Positions 45,906 through 56,974 of a stretch of DNA of 64,000 nt are shown here, piece after piece (position 1 is the first letter of the stretch; each line of letters starts with the position of its first letter). A program made the translations under genes and the position numbers. The stretch covers positions 1,487,001 through 1,551,000 of the forward strand of contig CAMRHE010000323.1 of assembly GCA_947044405.1 (NCBI GenBank). The letters are read 5' to 3'. This stretch comes from Leptodactylus fallax. Taxonomy: Eukaryota; Chordata; Amphibia; Anura; Leptodactylidae. Under the pieces are notes generated by a model that was given only the letters and a program-made list of their open reading frames with translations, searched no databases and was not told the origin of the DNA.

Positions 45906-47204
45906 ATATGTCCGATTGAGTACATGTAATTCTCCTTAATGTAGAATCATCTTTTTCCATCCACAGGACTTCTCCCGTGCTGCACCTATTCTATGGAATT
46001 AGCTTCCCTGTATCACTGACTTGTTCCTAACATTCTCAGTTTGGAATTATACCTTTATAATTGCAGACTGATGTTTGTTTGATAAGAGGGGGGAATTTAT
46101 TAACCCTTCTAGGCCAGTCTAAAAATTTTACCCCAAACTAGATGAGTCACACTGCACCAAAGGTGCGCTGCACTGCCACAGTGTCTAGTCCGAGCCACAA
46201 AAGTGAATCTGGACCTTTTAGTTGACCTCATTGACGCAAGAAAAATGTGTTAAAATTTTGGAACATATTTTGATGCACAATTGGGGAAATTCTGGCATAG
46301 ATGTGTGTTAATGTGGAACATCTTTGGCTCCATATCCCCCTTTCTTTTGCGCTTAAGGGGGCCCCCAAAGGTCCTTCTGCTTCATAAAATATACTTCTAT
46401 TCTAAATAGTGCAAGGTAGATAGGGACCCCATTACAGATTTTTTTCATCAGAGTTTCAAGTTCTGCCTCTAGCAAGGGGTTAATGTGCAATACCACACAC
46501 AACCTGTAGACAGGTGTGGTGCTGTTTTTGGAAGAACGCATCCTTATGTTTCTAACCTGGACAACCCTATTAATGAACCCTATAGGATTTATATTTTATG
46601 GCAAGAAAATCACTAAGCAAACAATAGTCAAAAGTTTGGCCAATTTTTTGCAGTATGTGATACGCCTCGGAGCGCAGTTTTATCTCCTGCCCAACACTTT
46701 CTTAATGTTCTGTACAATTTTGCTGCCTTCAGAAAAAGGTTTTTTTTTTTGTTTTTTTTTTTATAGCATCCTCTGCGATTCTGCCGCTTGCTTTATTTTT
46801 TGTTTTAAGAAGGATTGCTGAGCTCAGCAGGACGGGAAGGATATTGTCCATAATTCGTAGAGATAATATTTTAGGAAGGCGCGAGGGTGGACGTCCATTA
46901 TTCAAGTGTGAGTTAATTGTGTGTGGAGAGATATTCGCATTCGCGGCGGCTCATAAAAGGACCTACGATTTTAGATCTACATTTATTTATGAAAATGCCA
47001 CAGGCTAGAGGCGGCCGCCTGCACCATGGATTCTTCGGAATTGTTAGAATCCGTGTAGACGCTCAGAGGAGAAGACCTGCTCCTGAATTATTTAAGGGGA
47101 GGTTTACTGGAGGGCTGGAAGTAAAATGAATCATGTCCTCACTGCCAAACGTCTCAGTCAGAAGTGATTACTGTAGAGTCCAGACTGCACATGTGCAAGG
47201 AAAG
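45906..47204. other. Intergenic, nothing recognised
   Basis: Largely unique; 46650-47180 contains no repeat I can place. No gene is supported. Confidence 0.35.
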
Positions 47205-47580
47205 TTATAGATACACTGATGGACACTTTATTAGAGACACTGATCCTTTGGCCTTCGGAAATGTGGCAATATGTTATGGCATACACAGGTATCATCCATA
47301 GGTATCAGAAGACCCAGGGTGTGCCAAGAGAACATTCCCCCACCATTGCACCCTCTCTTTACTGGAAGGGTTCATTGTTTCATGCTGCTTGTGCCAAATT
47401 CTGACTTAATCAGCATGGTCCACAGAAAACTGGATCCATCTGACTGGGTGATGTTTTTCCACTGATCCAATTTTTGCTCTTTGCTCCCTGGAGTCTTGTC
47501 TATTTCCCTTAGACAGTAATGGAGGTGGAACTGGTGGTCTGCTGTTATAGTCCATCATTGAGTTGTGAGTTTGGATACAT
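47205..47580. repeat. Old interspersed repeat of unresolved class
   Basis: It contains GACACTTTATTAGAGACACT, then ACCCAGGGTGTGCCAAGAGA, CATTCCCCCACCATTGCACC and GGTGATGTTTTTCCACTGAT. These words resemble a repeat seen in fish and amphibian genomes, but I cannot name its class. It has no usable open frame. Confidence 0.45.
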
Positions 47581-47582
47581 CA

Positions 47583-47830
47583 CGCTAGATTCACACTAGT
47601 GCCGGGTTCTTCGTCGTTCGGGGACCTGAATGATGGAGAGCCTGACTGCTACAACAGTGGTGACGCACAGAGACCAGCGGTCCCCATTGACTATAATGGG
47701 GTCTCCTGGGTGTCCGCCTCTTCGAAAAGTCATCCTTGCAGGACTTTTTTTCTCTGCTGGTTTTTGGCGGTCTCTGCAACGAAGTCTCCAGCGTAGACTC
47801 GGATGTAGATGTGAACCCGGACTTAATTGT
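47583..47830. repeat. Interspersed repeat, family D
   Basis: Starts GCTAGATTCACACTAGTGCC and ends GATGTAGATGTGAACCCGG, inverted relatives. The inside holds CCCATTGACTATAATGGGGT and AAAGTCATCCTTGCAGGACT. Confidence 0.6.
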
Positions 47831-47969
47831 ACGCCAGCATTATATTCAGCTGCTTTAAGAGGGACAGAATGCGTTCTGTGGTGAATTTACGTATAGTAAG
47901 ATCCACCTCCAACCACACCCACTTCCACTTTGGCTCTGCCCATTCCCATCAGTGTCTCTTTGTGTGCCC

Positions 47970-49020
47970 ACACATTATAATGCCCCTATAGTGGCCCTGA
48001 CATGGTATGCCTTCCCATTATAATGCCCCCCTCCAGTGGCCTCCACAGTATAAAGTCTCCCTCCAGTAGCCACCACAGTATACAGCCCCCCTCCAGTTGT
48101 TCCATAGTATACAGCCCCCCTCTAGTTTCCTGCACAGTATACAGCCCCCCTCCAATTGTTCCATAGTATACAGCCCCTCTCTAGTTTCCTGCACAGTATA
48201 CAGCCCCCCTCCAGTTGTTCCATAGTATACAGCCCCCCTCTAGTTTCCTGCACAGTATACAGCCCCCCTCCAGTTGCCTGCACAGTATACAGCCCCACTC
48301 CAGTTGCCTCCACAGTATACAGCCCACCTAGTTTCCTGCTCAGTATACAGTTCCCCCTCCAGTCCCCTACACAGTATAATGCCCTATAGTGGCCCTGACA
48401 TGGTATGCCTTCCCATTATAATGCCCCCCTCCAGTAGCCCCAACGGTATACAGCCCCCTTCCAGTTGCCCCATAGTATACAGCCCCCCTCTAGTTTCCCG
48501 CACAGTATACAGCCCCGCTCCAGTAGCCCCCATGGTATACAGCCCCCTTCCAGTTGCCCGCACAGTATACAGCCCCCACTCCAGTTGCCCGCACAGTATA
48601 CAGCCCCGCTCCAGTTGCCTCCACCGTATACAGCCCCGCTCCAGTTGCCAGCACAGTATACAGCCCCACTCCAGTTGCCTCCACCGTATACAGCCCCACT
48701 CCAGTTGCCTCCACAGTATACAGCCCCACTCCAGTTGCCTCCACAGTATACAGCCCCGTTCCAGTTGCCCCCACAGTATACAGCCCACCTCTAGTTTCCC
48801 GCACAGAATACAGTCCCCTTCCATTCCCCCACACATTATAATGCTCCTATAGTGGCCCTGACATGGTATGCCTTCCCATTATAATGCCCCCCTCCAGTGG
48901 CCCCCACAGTATAAAGTCTTCCTCCAGTAGCCTGCACAGTATACAGCTCCCCTCCAGTTTCCCCCCAAAGTATACAATTCTCCACAGTATTTATAGTCCC
49001 CTTCAGGTGCCCACAATATA
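47970..49020. repeat. 30-bp minisatellite with higher-order repeats
   Basis: About 28 copies of a 30-bp unit such as AGTATACAGCCCCACTCCAG followed by TTGCCTCCAC. A longer block (CCCTATAGTGGCCCTGACAT, GGTATGCCTTCCCATTATAA) recurs at about 47983, 48383 and 48845, so the array was duplicated in larger segments. Proline-, serine- and tyrosine-rich open frames on both strands come from the repeat. Confidence 0.95.
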
Positions 49021-50329
49021 ATGGATCAGAAAAATAAAACCTAATACTCACTTTGCCCCGTCCCCCGCTGTTCTCTGCTGCCAGCAGCTTCAGGGAACAA
49101 CATGTGCGATGTAAGTGACGTCACCACATTTACTGCTCCATAGACAGTGGGAGGAGAGACAAGGCCTGTATGGTGAAGCAGGTAGAGGACGGCTCTCTGC
49201 TTCACCATTGTACTCAACTCATCTGCATCTGGAGGACAAACCTGCCGCCAGCAGGGACAGGACCTGGAATCAGGGACTATTCTGTTCAATTGTTGGATTT
49301 TTTTTTTTTTTCTAATGTGAATTTACCCCAAACTGATCCACGAAACACGCCAGAAACATGTCACTAAAAAGCACTTCCTGTTGTTGTCTTTCATATCACA
49401 TTGGATTGCAGAATTTTGTTTGCATGTGGTGGTACTGAGCATTAGCCATTAGGGGGCGCCAAACTCTACTCTAATTTTTTTTTTTTTTTTTTTATCACCC
49501 AAGTGCCATAGTTTGATATCAATGTGATGTAAGTATCGCCTGATATATTATGTGTCAGCCAAATAGATTTAGTGTGTCTATATACCTGACGATATCTGGT
49601 TCATATACATATATACGTATATACACTTGTACATGAAGTCAAAATTATCAGATTTTTTTTTTTTTACCCAGTAGAACATAGCCCAGATCTTCACCCTACC
49701 CCGCCAGCTTCCCATTGTGCATCCTGGTGTCATCTCTTCCCCAAGCAAGCAATACACATGCACCCCTGGCCATTCACGTGATTTAAGAGAACAGGTGCCT
49801 TCTTCCATTGCTCTATAGTCCAGCTCTCATTACATGCCCATTGTAGATACTGTAAGTGGTGGAAATGTGCCAGACCAGACAGGTTAGCCTTCATTCCCCA
49901 TGCACATCAGTCAGCCTTTACCCCTGTCATTGGTTCACCAGTTGTCCTTCATTTTGCCACCTTTGTTAGGTGCTGCTAAGCATTGCATACTGCAGGGGTC
50001 AGCAACCCCCAATCACTCTTGGCACGTGAGTCTCTTCAGACCCCACAGTATAATAAGTGGAGGGCCATCAATGGTGACTAACATAAAATACAATGTTACT
50101 CACCTTCCATGGGCTCAGGCGTGACTCCCTGGGGTAGCAGCGGTAGCGGCTGCCACAGGACCCGCCCGGGACATTAATAGTCCATTACCTGCTGGAGTAA
50201 CCCCAGCAGGTAACGGGCCCTATTTGCTTACCGATCCCCGCTCCTGCCCATGGCCGCCTGCCCTTCCCATTCTGCAGAGGTGACTGTGAGCAGGGGATCG
50301 GTAAGTGAGGCCGCGGGCCGCGAACCCCA
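49021..50329. other. Intergenic, fragmentary repeats
   Basis: Several T runs (49293-49311, 49476-49493). A block at 50025-50110 (GTCTCTTCAGACCCCACAGT, TACTCACCTTCCATGGGC) is a family J remnant. TTACCTGCTGGAGTAACCCC near 50185 mirrors GGGTTACTCCAGCAG. No gene is recognised. Confidence 0.35.
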
Positions 50330-51055
50330 CAAACACTGCTATCATTATACTTGGACCCCGAAGTATAATGATCGGAGGGCCAGGGGAGGTGAGAGAACAT
50401 AAAAAACAGGGTTACTTACCTCGCCGGCGCCGGCCCGGCTCACGCGAGATCTGGTCCAACATTGAAGATGGCCGAAGTAGTGGGGAGTGCGCCGGAGCCA
50501 GGAAGAGGTAGGTAACAGTGTTTTGTTTTTTTTTTTGTTTGTATCCTCCCCTGGGTCTCCGATCATTAAAAATCTAAAAACACCCCAGAGTATAATAATT
50601 TTTCATGGAAGGTCCACAATGGGGCATAATACTGTGTGCAGGGGCCACTATGGGGCATAATACTGTGTGCAGGGGCCACTATGGGGCATAATACTGTGTG
50701 CAGGGGCCACTATGGGTCATAATACTGTGTACAGGGGCCACTATGGGGCATAATACTGTGTGCAGGGGCCACTATGGGGCATAATAATGTGCGCAGGAAT
50801 GAAGTTTGGGGGGGTTGGGGGCAGCGGTTCGGGGGAGGGGGCCATGTCAAAAGTTCGCCTTGGGGCCCAGCCATTCCTAATTACACCACTGCCCAGAGTA
50901 GAATGGGTAGGGCCCAGGGGAGCCTGGACCTCCACCTATTATATTCTATAATAATTTCACTTCCGGTTTGTGGGTGACGAACCTCAAAAGTTTTGGGTTT
51001 GGATGAACATTTTGGAATATTTGGGTCGATTGCCTATCAATTCATCCCTACCAAT
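50330..51055. mobile_element. hAT-like foldback element with an internal tandem array
   Basis: The left half has CATTATACTTGGACCCCGAA and CAGGGGAGGTGAGAGAACAT; the right half has AGGTAGGTAACAGTGTTTTG, TATCCTCCCCTGGGTCTCCG and an eroded end AATTCATCCCTACCAATA. At 50615-50795 about six copies of GGGGCCACTATGGGGCATAA followed by TACTGTGTGCA are inserted. Confidence 0.6.
50615..50795. repeat. 31-bp minisatellite
   Basis: About six copies of GGGGCCACTATGGGGCATAA followed by TACTGTGTGCA, with few differences between copies. Confidence 0.93.
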
Positions 51056-52267
51056 ATCTAAAGGCTGTAAAACCCCTTTAAATGTACAGTTCCCATAATA
51101 CATATGACGTGTGTGTGTGTGTAAGGACTGTGCAGGTTACTAGACGTACTGGGTGCGGTGTATTCCAAACCTCTTCTCCTCCTTGCGCGTACATATATAC
51201 AGCATAGTATAAATGATATACAGTATAGTAATAAATAATCCGCCGCCTGTACTGACAGATCAGAGAGATCCCTTTAATTACTAGTCTGGATTTGTGCGGC
51301 AGTACTTGGCCAGTCTGTAACTTATCCAGGATGGGATTACAGATGGTGCGGAACTGATTGATACATATGTATGAGGCACATTGTCATTCAGCCGGCGCCT
51401 CTCCTCTGTTTATGACAATCATGGTGGTTACAGTAGTTCGCCGTCCCGCACTGACAAAGAATTGCGCATGTTCTTTCTAAAAATAATCCCTGTTTGAAGG
51501 TTGTTAATTAAACGCTTCCATGCTGTGCGCTTTATTAATCTGCTGGTACCCTGCCATTAAAAAAAAACAGGTCCCTTACCCTCCAAAGTATTTAACTCAA
51601 AGACGCCTGTGATCAACACTTACAAAGTATATGCAGATGGGGGATCTGAAAGCGGCGGCGACACATGAAATAAAGTGTTTGTCCTAATTACCCATCATGC
51701 TTCAAGCTTTATTTTGATGATTATGGAATGACGGGCGGCGGGGGAGGCGAGGGGCGAGAATGTGGGGGCGCTTCATGTCCAGAGCGTTAGGAATTCTCTA
51801 CAGGTCGAAAAGTTTGTTCCGTTCAGGCTCATCCTCAAGTTATTTGTTAAGTGCAACCTTGCTGCTGAGAGAATCCGCTTATAGGCTGAGGCCACACGTT
51901 GCGGACTGTCGGCTTTCTAGCGACTGTCGGCTTTCTAGCGGTATGTAATACCGCACATCTCTGAGCACATGAAGGGTCCTCTTTAAGACTGCCAATTCCC
52001 TCGCTGCTCCTGGTGTGCGCCTGCGCCAGAGCACAGAAACAAGGGGCAGTGCTATTGGCAATGGCAATGAGTATTCAGAAGCATACTCACTCCCTGAGCC
52101 CCATACTGTTTGGGGGCTGGGGGCAGTATACTGTGTGGGTGCCACTAAGGGACATTATAGTGTGCATGGGGGCTCTAAAAGGGAAATTATAGGGGAGCAT
52201 TATGATGTGTGGGGGCACTAAGAGGGCATTATACTGTGTATAGGGAGCTCACCCCTCCTCTGGAAAA
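51056..52267. other. Mostly unique non-coding; repeat termini from 51886
   Basis: 51240-51860 is free of recognised repeats and has varied, balanced sequence. At 51886-51990 the left terminus of the 5787-5985 family (GGCTGAGGCCACACGTTGCG) abuts the right end of the 58815-59132 family (ATGAAGGGTCCTCTTTAAGA). 52115-52245 has three or four degenerate units of the GGGCATTATACTGTGT type. Confidence 0.45.
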
Positions 52268-52561
52268 TTTTTATTAACCATGTGGTGACCACTTTTTTGC
52301 ATAGCAGTTAATATGGGACTATAATTTTACATCATGGTGACGAGACATCTACTTCTGAGACTACAAAGGTGTCCACAAATTTGGTTATTTTGGACTTTCT
52401 TTGGAAACAAATTCAATACAATATCACAGCATAACCACAGAACCATGGACAGGCTGCAGTTCACATAACAACCACTGGGTGGCCACACATTGACCCATGT
52501 GAGATAGACAACTCTCAGCAGAGTATCTGTAAAACATGTTGTTTTTTTTTTCTTCTGATCT
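52268..52561. repeat. Dispersed duplication, copy 1
   Basis: About 290 bp from TTAACCATGTGGTGACCACT to GTAAAACATGTTGTTTTTTT is repeated in direct orientation at 53471-53748 with substitutions and small indels. It contains ACATCATGGTGACGAGACAT and CATGGACAGGCTGCAGTTCA. It matches no class I recognise. Confidence 0.85.
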
Positions 52562-52774
52562 ATGGGGCTAAATGATGGGAAACTAACGTTGTTGGTCTCC
52601 AGGCAGTAGATGCCTTGATGCATGGCATAGGGAATGTCATGTATATAGCTCTGCAATCTTCTTCTGATGCAACACCCTTAATGGCCACCATAAAAAGGCT
52701 AGAAAAAGTTTTAGGGGTTCTATAGGGTTCTGGTTCTCCAGTTGGAGTAGAGTGTCTTACAGGTAATGCTTGCT
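52562..52774. other. Non-coding between repeats
   Basis: A short non-coding interval. A minus-strand open frame crosses it without homology. Confidence 0.3.
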
Positions 52775-53016
52775 GGGAAAAAGTATGCAAATTAACTCTC
52801 CTCCAAAAGTGAGAAAACGGTCTATATAGTGCCATCTATAGGTAGCTATCCAGCAAGTCAATACCTGACCCATTAAAGTGCCTTGAAACATAACATGGCT
52901 GATGTACCTAGTCTTGTTTGTAGGCTCTTGACTGGGTCGGACATTGACTTACAGGGTAGCTACCTATCACTAGAGACAACGTTTTCTTCCATTTTAAGGA
53001 GCGCTAATTTGCATAT
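52775..53016. mobile_element. Foldback element (TATGCAAATTA termini)
   Basis: GTATGCAAATTAACTCTCCT near 52783 mirrors AGGAGCGCTAATTTGCATAT at 52997-53016. AGTGCCATCTATAGGTAGCT mirrors AGCTACCTATCACTAGAGAC. It is about 240 bp and non-coding. Confidence 0.8.
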
Positions 53017-53470
53017 AGTTCTTAAAGGAGAAATTCTGGGAAATGCACTGCATGAAAGGATAAAAAATTTTGGATTTTTTTTGCTGCCTGTAGCTTATAC
53101 ACATTTCCTTTCTCTCGGCTGCTTATACTGTAAATATCCATTGTGTGTACTTGTTAGCCGGACCGGCCTTCAGCAGAAATGAGGTCATCGGGGTTAAAGG
53201 GCACCGTGTTCTGCTGGGCCAGTAATTGTCTCACTAATTAAACCCTGTCTTCAAAATCTGACTGAATACCAAGGGAAGAAGGAAAGCTGCATGAAGCCAG
53301 AGGTTGTGTGACCTCACACGGGTACACGGGAACGGCCATTAATCTTGTATGTTACCGCCGAAAAGCTGAACACGTACAATGGCGAGATACAACGGAGATA
53401 TGCTAGGGTGTCCTGTATATTCAGGTGAGGAAAGTGGACTGATTTAATTGCTATTGCTGTGGTTTTTTTT
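53017..53470. other. Unique non-coding stretch
   Basis: No repeat or exon is recognised. Confidence 0.35.
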
Positions 53471-53748
53471 TAATTAACCGTGCGGTGACCACTTTTTTAC
53501 ATAGCACTTATTATGGGACTCTAATTTTACACTGTGGTGATGAGACATCTACTTCTGGGAATACAAAGGTGGCCACAACTTCAAATTCAACACAATATCA
53601 AGCATAAATCAACATCAAACAGAACCATTGACAGGCTGCAGTTCTCATAACAGCCACTGGGTGCCGCAAGTAGTCACTTATAGGATAGACAACTCCCAAC
53701 ACAATATCCGTAAAACATGTTATTTTTTTTTCTTTTCTTTTTTTTTAT
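53471..53748. repeat. Dispersed duplication, copy 2
   Basis: Direct, diverged copy of 52268-52561, from TTAACCGTGCGGTGACCACT to GTAAAACATGTTATTTTTTT. Confidence 0.85.
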
Positions 53749-54106
53749 CTGACCCAATGATGACTTTATCACTTTATCACACAAATCTCTAGTTCTAGAA
53801 AGTTTCAGATACATCTACATACAGTATGTGAGAGTGATGTTAGCAGCCTGTATTCCAATACTGTCATACGCTTTGTGTTTTATGTTTAGAGTGTGTGCTC
53901 GTAGTGTCTTTCACACCTTCTTCTATTCACTGTGGATTCCTGTAGGCGTTCTTTTTTTTTTTTTTTCTCATTTTCCACAGTAACTGGGGTATAGCTGTTC
54001 TTCCTCCTCTTTGAAGATAGATACAAAGTATAAGCAGCCTTTTAAGTGTCACAAAATCCTATAGGGGCTATCAGCAGAAAGCATTTTTATTAATTTTTAG
54101 TGAAAG
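53749..54106. other. Non-coding, nothing recognised
   Basis: AT-rich, with a T run at 53951-53966. No gene is recognised. Confidence 0.35.
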
Positions 54107-54430
54107 CTACAGCACTGTGCAAAAATTTTAGGCAGGTGTGGAAAAAATGCTGCAAAGAATTATTGCAGAAATAGAAGGGTTGGAAGTGATGATCCGGCCC
54201 CGACAGATATAGCCCTTACCTCAACATCATCCAGTCTGTCTGGGATGACATGAAGAGACAGAAGGATTGGAGCAAGCCTACATCCACAGAAGACCTGTGC
54301 TTAGTTCTCCAAGATGGCGGCAGGAACAACCTCCCTGCCCAGTTCTGCCAAAAACTATCTGCCGAGAGGAACTGATGGGGGACAAAGGGCAAAGGTCACA
54401 CCAAATATTTGAGATTGTCCCAGATCTGGG
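54107..54430 (+). pseudogene. Internally deleted Tc1/mariner element
   Basis: A Tc1-like left end (CAGCACTGTGCAAAAATTTT, AGGCAGGTGTGGAAAAAATG) runs directly into the C-terminal end of a transposase at about 54200-54375. That remnant reads QSVWDDMKRQKDW, then PTSTEDLCLVLQD and NNLPAQFCQKLSAER. The DNA-binding domain and most of the catalytic core are gone. CACACCAAATATTTGA closes the coding end. It belongs to a different Tc1 subfamily from the relic at 24115-24990. Confidence 0.75.
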
Positions 54431-54594
54431 CATCTAGAATTTGTAACCTTAGCCCCACATTCGGCCCCAGAAAGGCAATTGCATAGGATGCAGCTATGTT
54501 TCTTCTTCTTTTTTGTCATATAAAATTATTGCAGTCGCAGCAGTTTTAGGATTTTAGTATCCAAGAGCCGCCATGTAGTCCAGGACTAAATATA

Positions 54595-54991
54595 TTAAAG
54601 GATTACAGAGAAGCTGTCTCCAGACCTGGAAAGCCCAATGACATACCTCATCTGATCGGCGCTGTCACCCCAAGCATTTTGGTGTTTTGGTTATCCAAAT
54701 CCATTCCAGCTATTCTAAAGATATAAGCCCTGTTCGTGTTTATGCAGATTAGGGTCTAATAGCCAAGTGAACAGTAACATTCCATGACTTACATAAAACA
54801 GAGACCCCGCCCCCAGAGAAAAAACAATGTTACCACCCACTTGGCTAACCTGAACACTAACAGGGCTTATATCTTTGGAATAGCTGAACAGATTTGGATA
54901 AGCAAAACACCAAAATACTCAGGGTGACCGTGCCGATCAGAGGATGGATGTCATTGGATAGCTTTTCAGACCTGAGGACAGGTCCTGTTTA
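54595..54991. mobile_element. TTAA foldback element, family B copy 2
   Basis: It shares long blocks with 4812-5171: CTCATCTGATCGGCGCTGTC, CATTTTGGTGTTTTGGTTAT, TGTTACCACCCACTTGGCTA and GGGCTTATATCTTTGGAATA. The left TTAA is intact and the right end is mutated (CAGGTCCTGTTTAG). Confidence 0.8.
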
Positions 54992-55637
54992 GAAAAAATT
55001 CTGCAAATTATTAGTACAAATTAAAAAAAAAAAAAATTAAATATATCTTCCTTATAAACTAAGCAAATCTGACTTGTACTTCTCCATGACAAAGGAAAAA
55101 GCCAAAGTATGTATTTTCCTCCCTGTCCTCGTGTAGCCCGTGTACCATGGAGCCAGCAGTTTCGGCACTTCCTAATCACATATTGTGTTATAATATGGAT
55201 GAAGTACATTCCCACAACCTGTAATCATCCGGTCTGTTCTTCTCTATGGGCGGCCGCTAGATCTGAGAACTATTATACTAATCCTTGATCGATGAATAGA
55301 AGCCACTTCATTAGTTGTGAAGTGATTACATCAATTAGGACTTTCTACTAAATGCAGCATGTACTGTAGGCGGACTATTCCCCACATTATTTCTTCTTAC
55401 CTCAGTTTACCTGTGCTTAACCCTTTAAGGAAACAGGGTAGTTTGGGCATTAAGGCTTGGCAACTTTTTTTCATATTTTCCATCTCCGCCTTCCAAAATT
55501 GATAACTTCTTTATTTTTCTGTCAACATAGCCATTTTGATTAGCTTTTATTAACTTTTTTACGGTGGGATTTGTGAAAAAACCTGCAATTTTGTTGTTAT
55601 GGTGTTCACTCTGAATTACAAATTTGTTTTATAGATC
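54992..55637. other. Non-coding, nothing recognised
   Basis: AT-rich; the 55440-55620 segment is T-rich like 1740-2220. No exon is recognised. Confidence 0.35.
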
Positions 55638-56275
55638 GGTTCCTAGGAGCTCCATGATTATTCTACACTATGTTTTATAGATAGCTTTCTAGGTGACCTG
55701 ACAGTGTTCTACACTATGTTTTATAGATAGGTTCCTAGGAGTCCTGACAGTGCTCTACACTATGTTTTATAGATCGGTTCCTAGGAGCTCCATGATTATT
55801 CTACACTATGTTTTATATATAGGTTCCTAGGAGCCCTGACAGTGATCTACACTATGTTTTATAGATAGGTTCCTAGGAGTCCTGACAGTGCTCTACACTA
55901 TGTTTTATAGATAGGTTCCTAGGAGCCCTAACAGTATTCTACACTATGTTTTATAGATAGGTTCCTAGGGGCCCTGACAGTGTTCTATACTATGTTTTAT
56001 AGATAGGTTCCTAGGAGCCCTGACGGTGCTCTACACTATGTTTTATAGATAGGTTCCTAGGAGCCCTGACAGTGTTCTACACTATGTTTTATAGATACGT
56101 TCCTAGGAGCCCTGACAGTGTTCTACACTATGTTATATAGATGAATTTCCTAGGAGCCCTGACAGTGTTCTACACTATGTTTTATAGATAGGTTCCTAGG
56201 AGCCCTGACAGTGTTCTACCTTATGCTTTATAGATAGTGTAGAACAGTGTCAGTTCTCCTAAAAACCTATGTTTT
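55638..56275. repeat. 46-bp minisatellite with an inverted end
   Basis: About 13 copies of a unit CTACACTATGTTTTATAGAT, AGGTTCCTAGGAGCCCTGAC, AGTGTT. At 56234-56275 the array ends in an inverted, diverged unit (GATAGTGTAGAACAGTGTCA, then TTCTCCTAAAAACCTAT). Confidence 0.94.
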
Positions 56276-56289
56276 AAGCCAATTTAAAG

Positions 56290-56395
56290 TATTGTTTGCA
56301 CTGAACTTGTTCGTTCCGAAACAAACCGGGGACCCGAACCGTCGAACCCAAACCTGAAATAAGTCTTGAGAGTTTCGCCCATCTCTAATGGAAGC
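56290..56395. mobile_element. Right end of a family J element
   Basis: GAACTTGTTCGTTCCGAAAC, AACCCAAACCTGAAATAAGT and the terminus TTTCGCCCATCTCTA match the family J right end. Confidence 0.6.
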
Positions 56396-56974
56396 TGTGT
56401 AATGCTTCATTTCATTTCATTTTAGAATGCTCCCTAGTGGTCCCCAGGCATATAATAATACTCCCCAGTGGCCCCAGGCAGGTAGTATTGCTCCAGAATG
56501 GCCGGCTCCCAAGACAAGTAGTAATGCTCTCCAGTGGCCCCCAGGTTAGTAATAATGTCCCCCATTAGCCCCACACTTACCCATCCTTGTTCCCCTGAAG
56601 CTCTGAGGTTCTCCTGCTTCTTGTCTGCAGCTCAATGCAGAAAGTCTTCACCAGACATCACTAGCTGATGCCTAAGTGATAGAGAAGGAAGTCTTAGCTT
56701 CCTACACCACCATTCTATTCACCTACATCAGCATCCTGCCAATGTAGTTAAAAGGAGCACCACATTTGGCAATTGCTGCTCTGGGGTCTGAAGAGACCCT
56801 AAAGCACGGGTATTCAACTACTTTTAGTAAAGGTCCATTGACCGTGATCCGCCATCAAGTAAAGGTCCAAGCTGTACAGCAGCTGTACATGTCCAGTATT
56901 TACAGTATTTTTCAGACAAAAAGATGTGTCTGACTAAAAGATGTACAAGAAAAACTAGAAAAAAATATTTCTTA
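56396..56974. other. Non-coding, degenerate 30-bp units in part
   Basis: 56430-56560 carries three or four loose units of the type TAATACTCCCCAGTGGCCCC. The rest is unrecognised. Confidence 0.4.

Noticed and set aside
48274..48852. Long open frames on both strands rich in proline, serine, tyrosine and glycine
   Set aside because: They are produced by the 30-bp tandem array; length is a multiple of three per unit, so stops are absent. There is no homology and no splice context.
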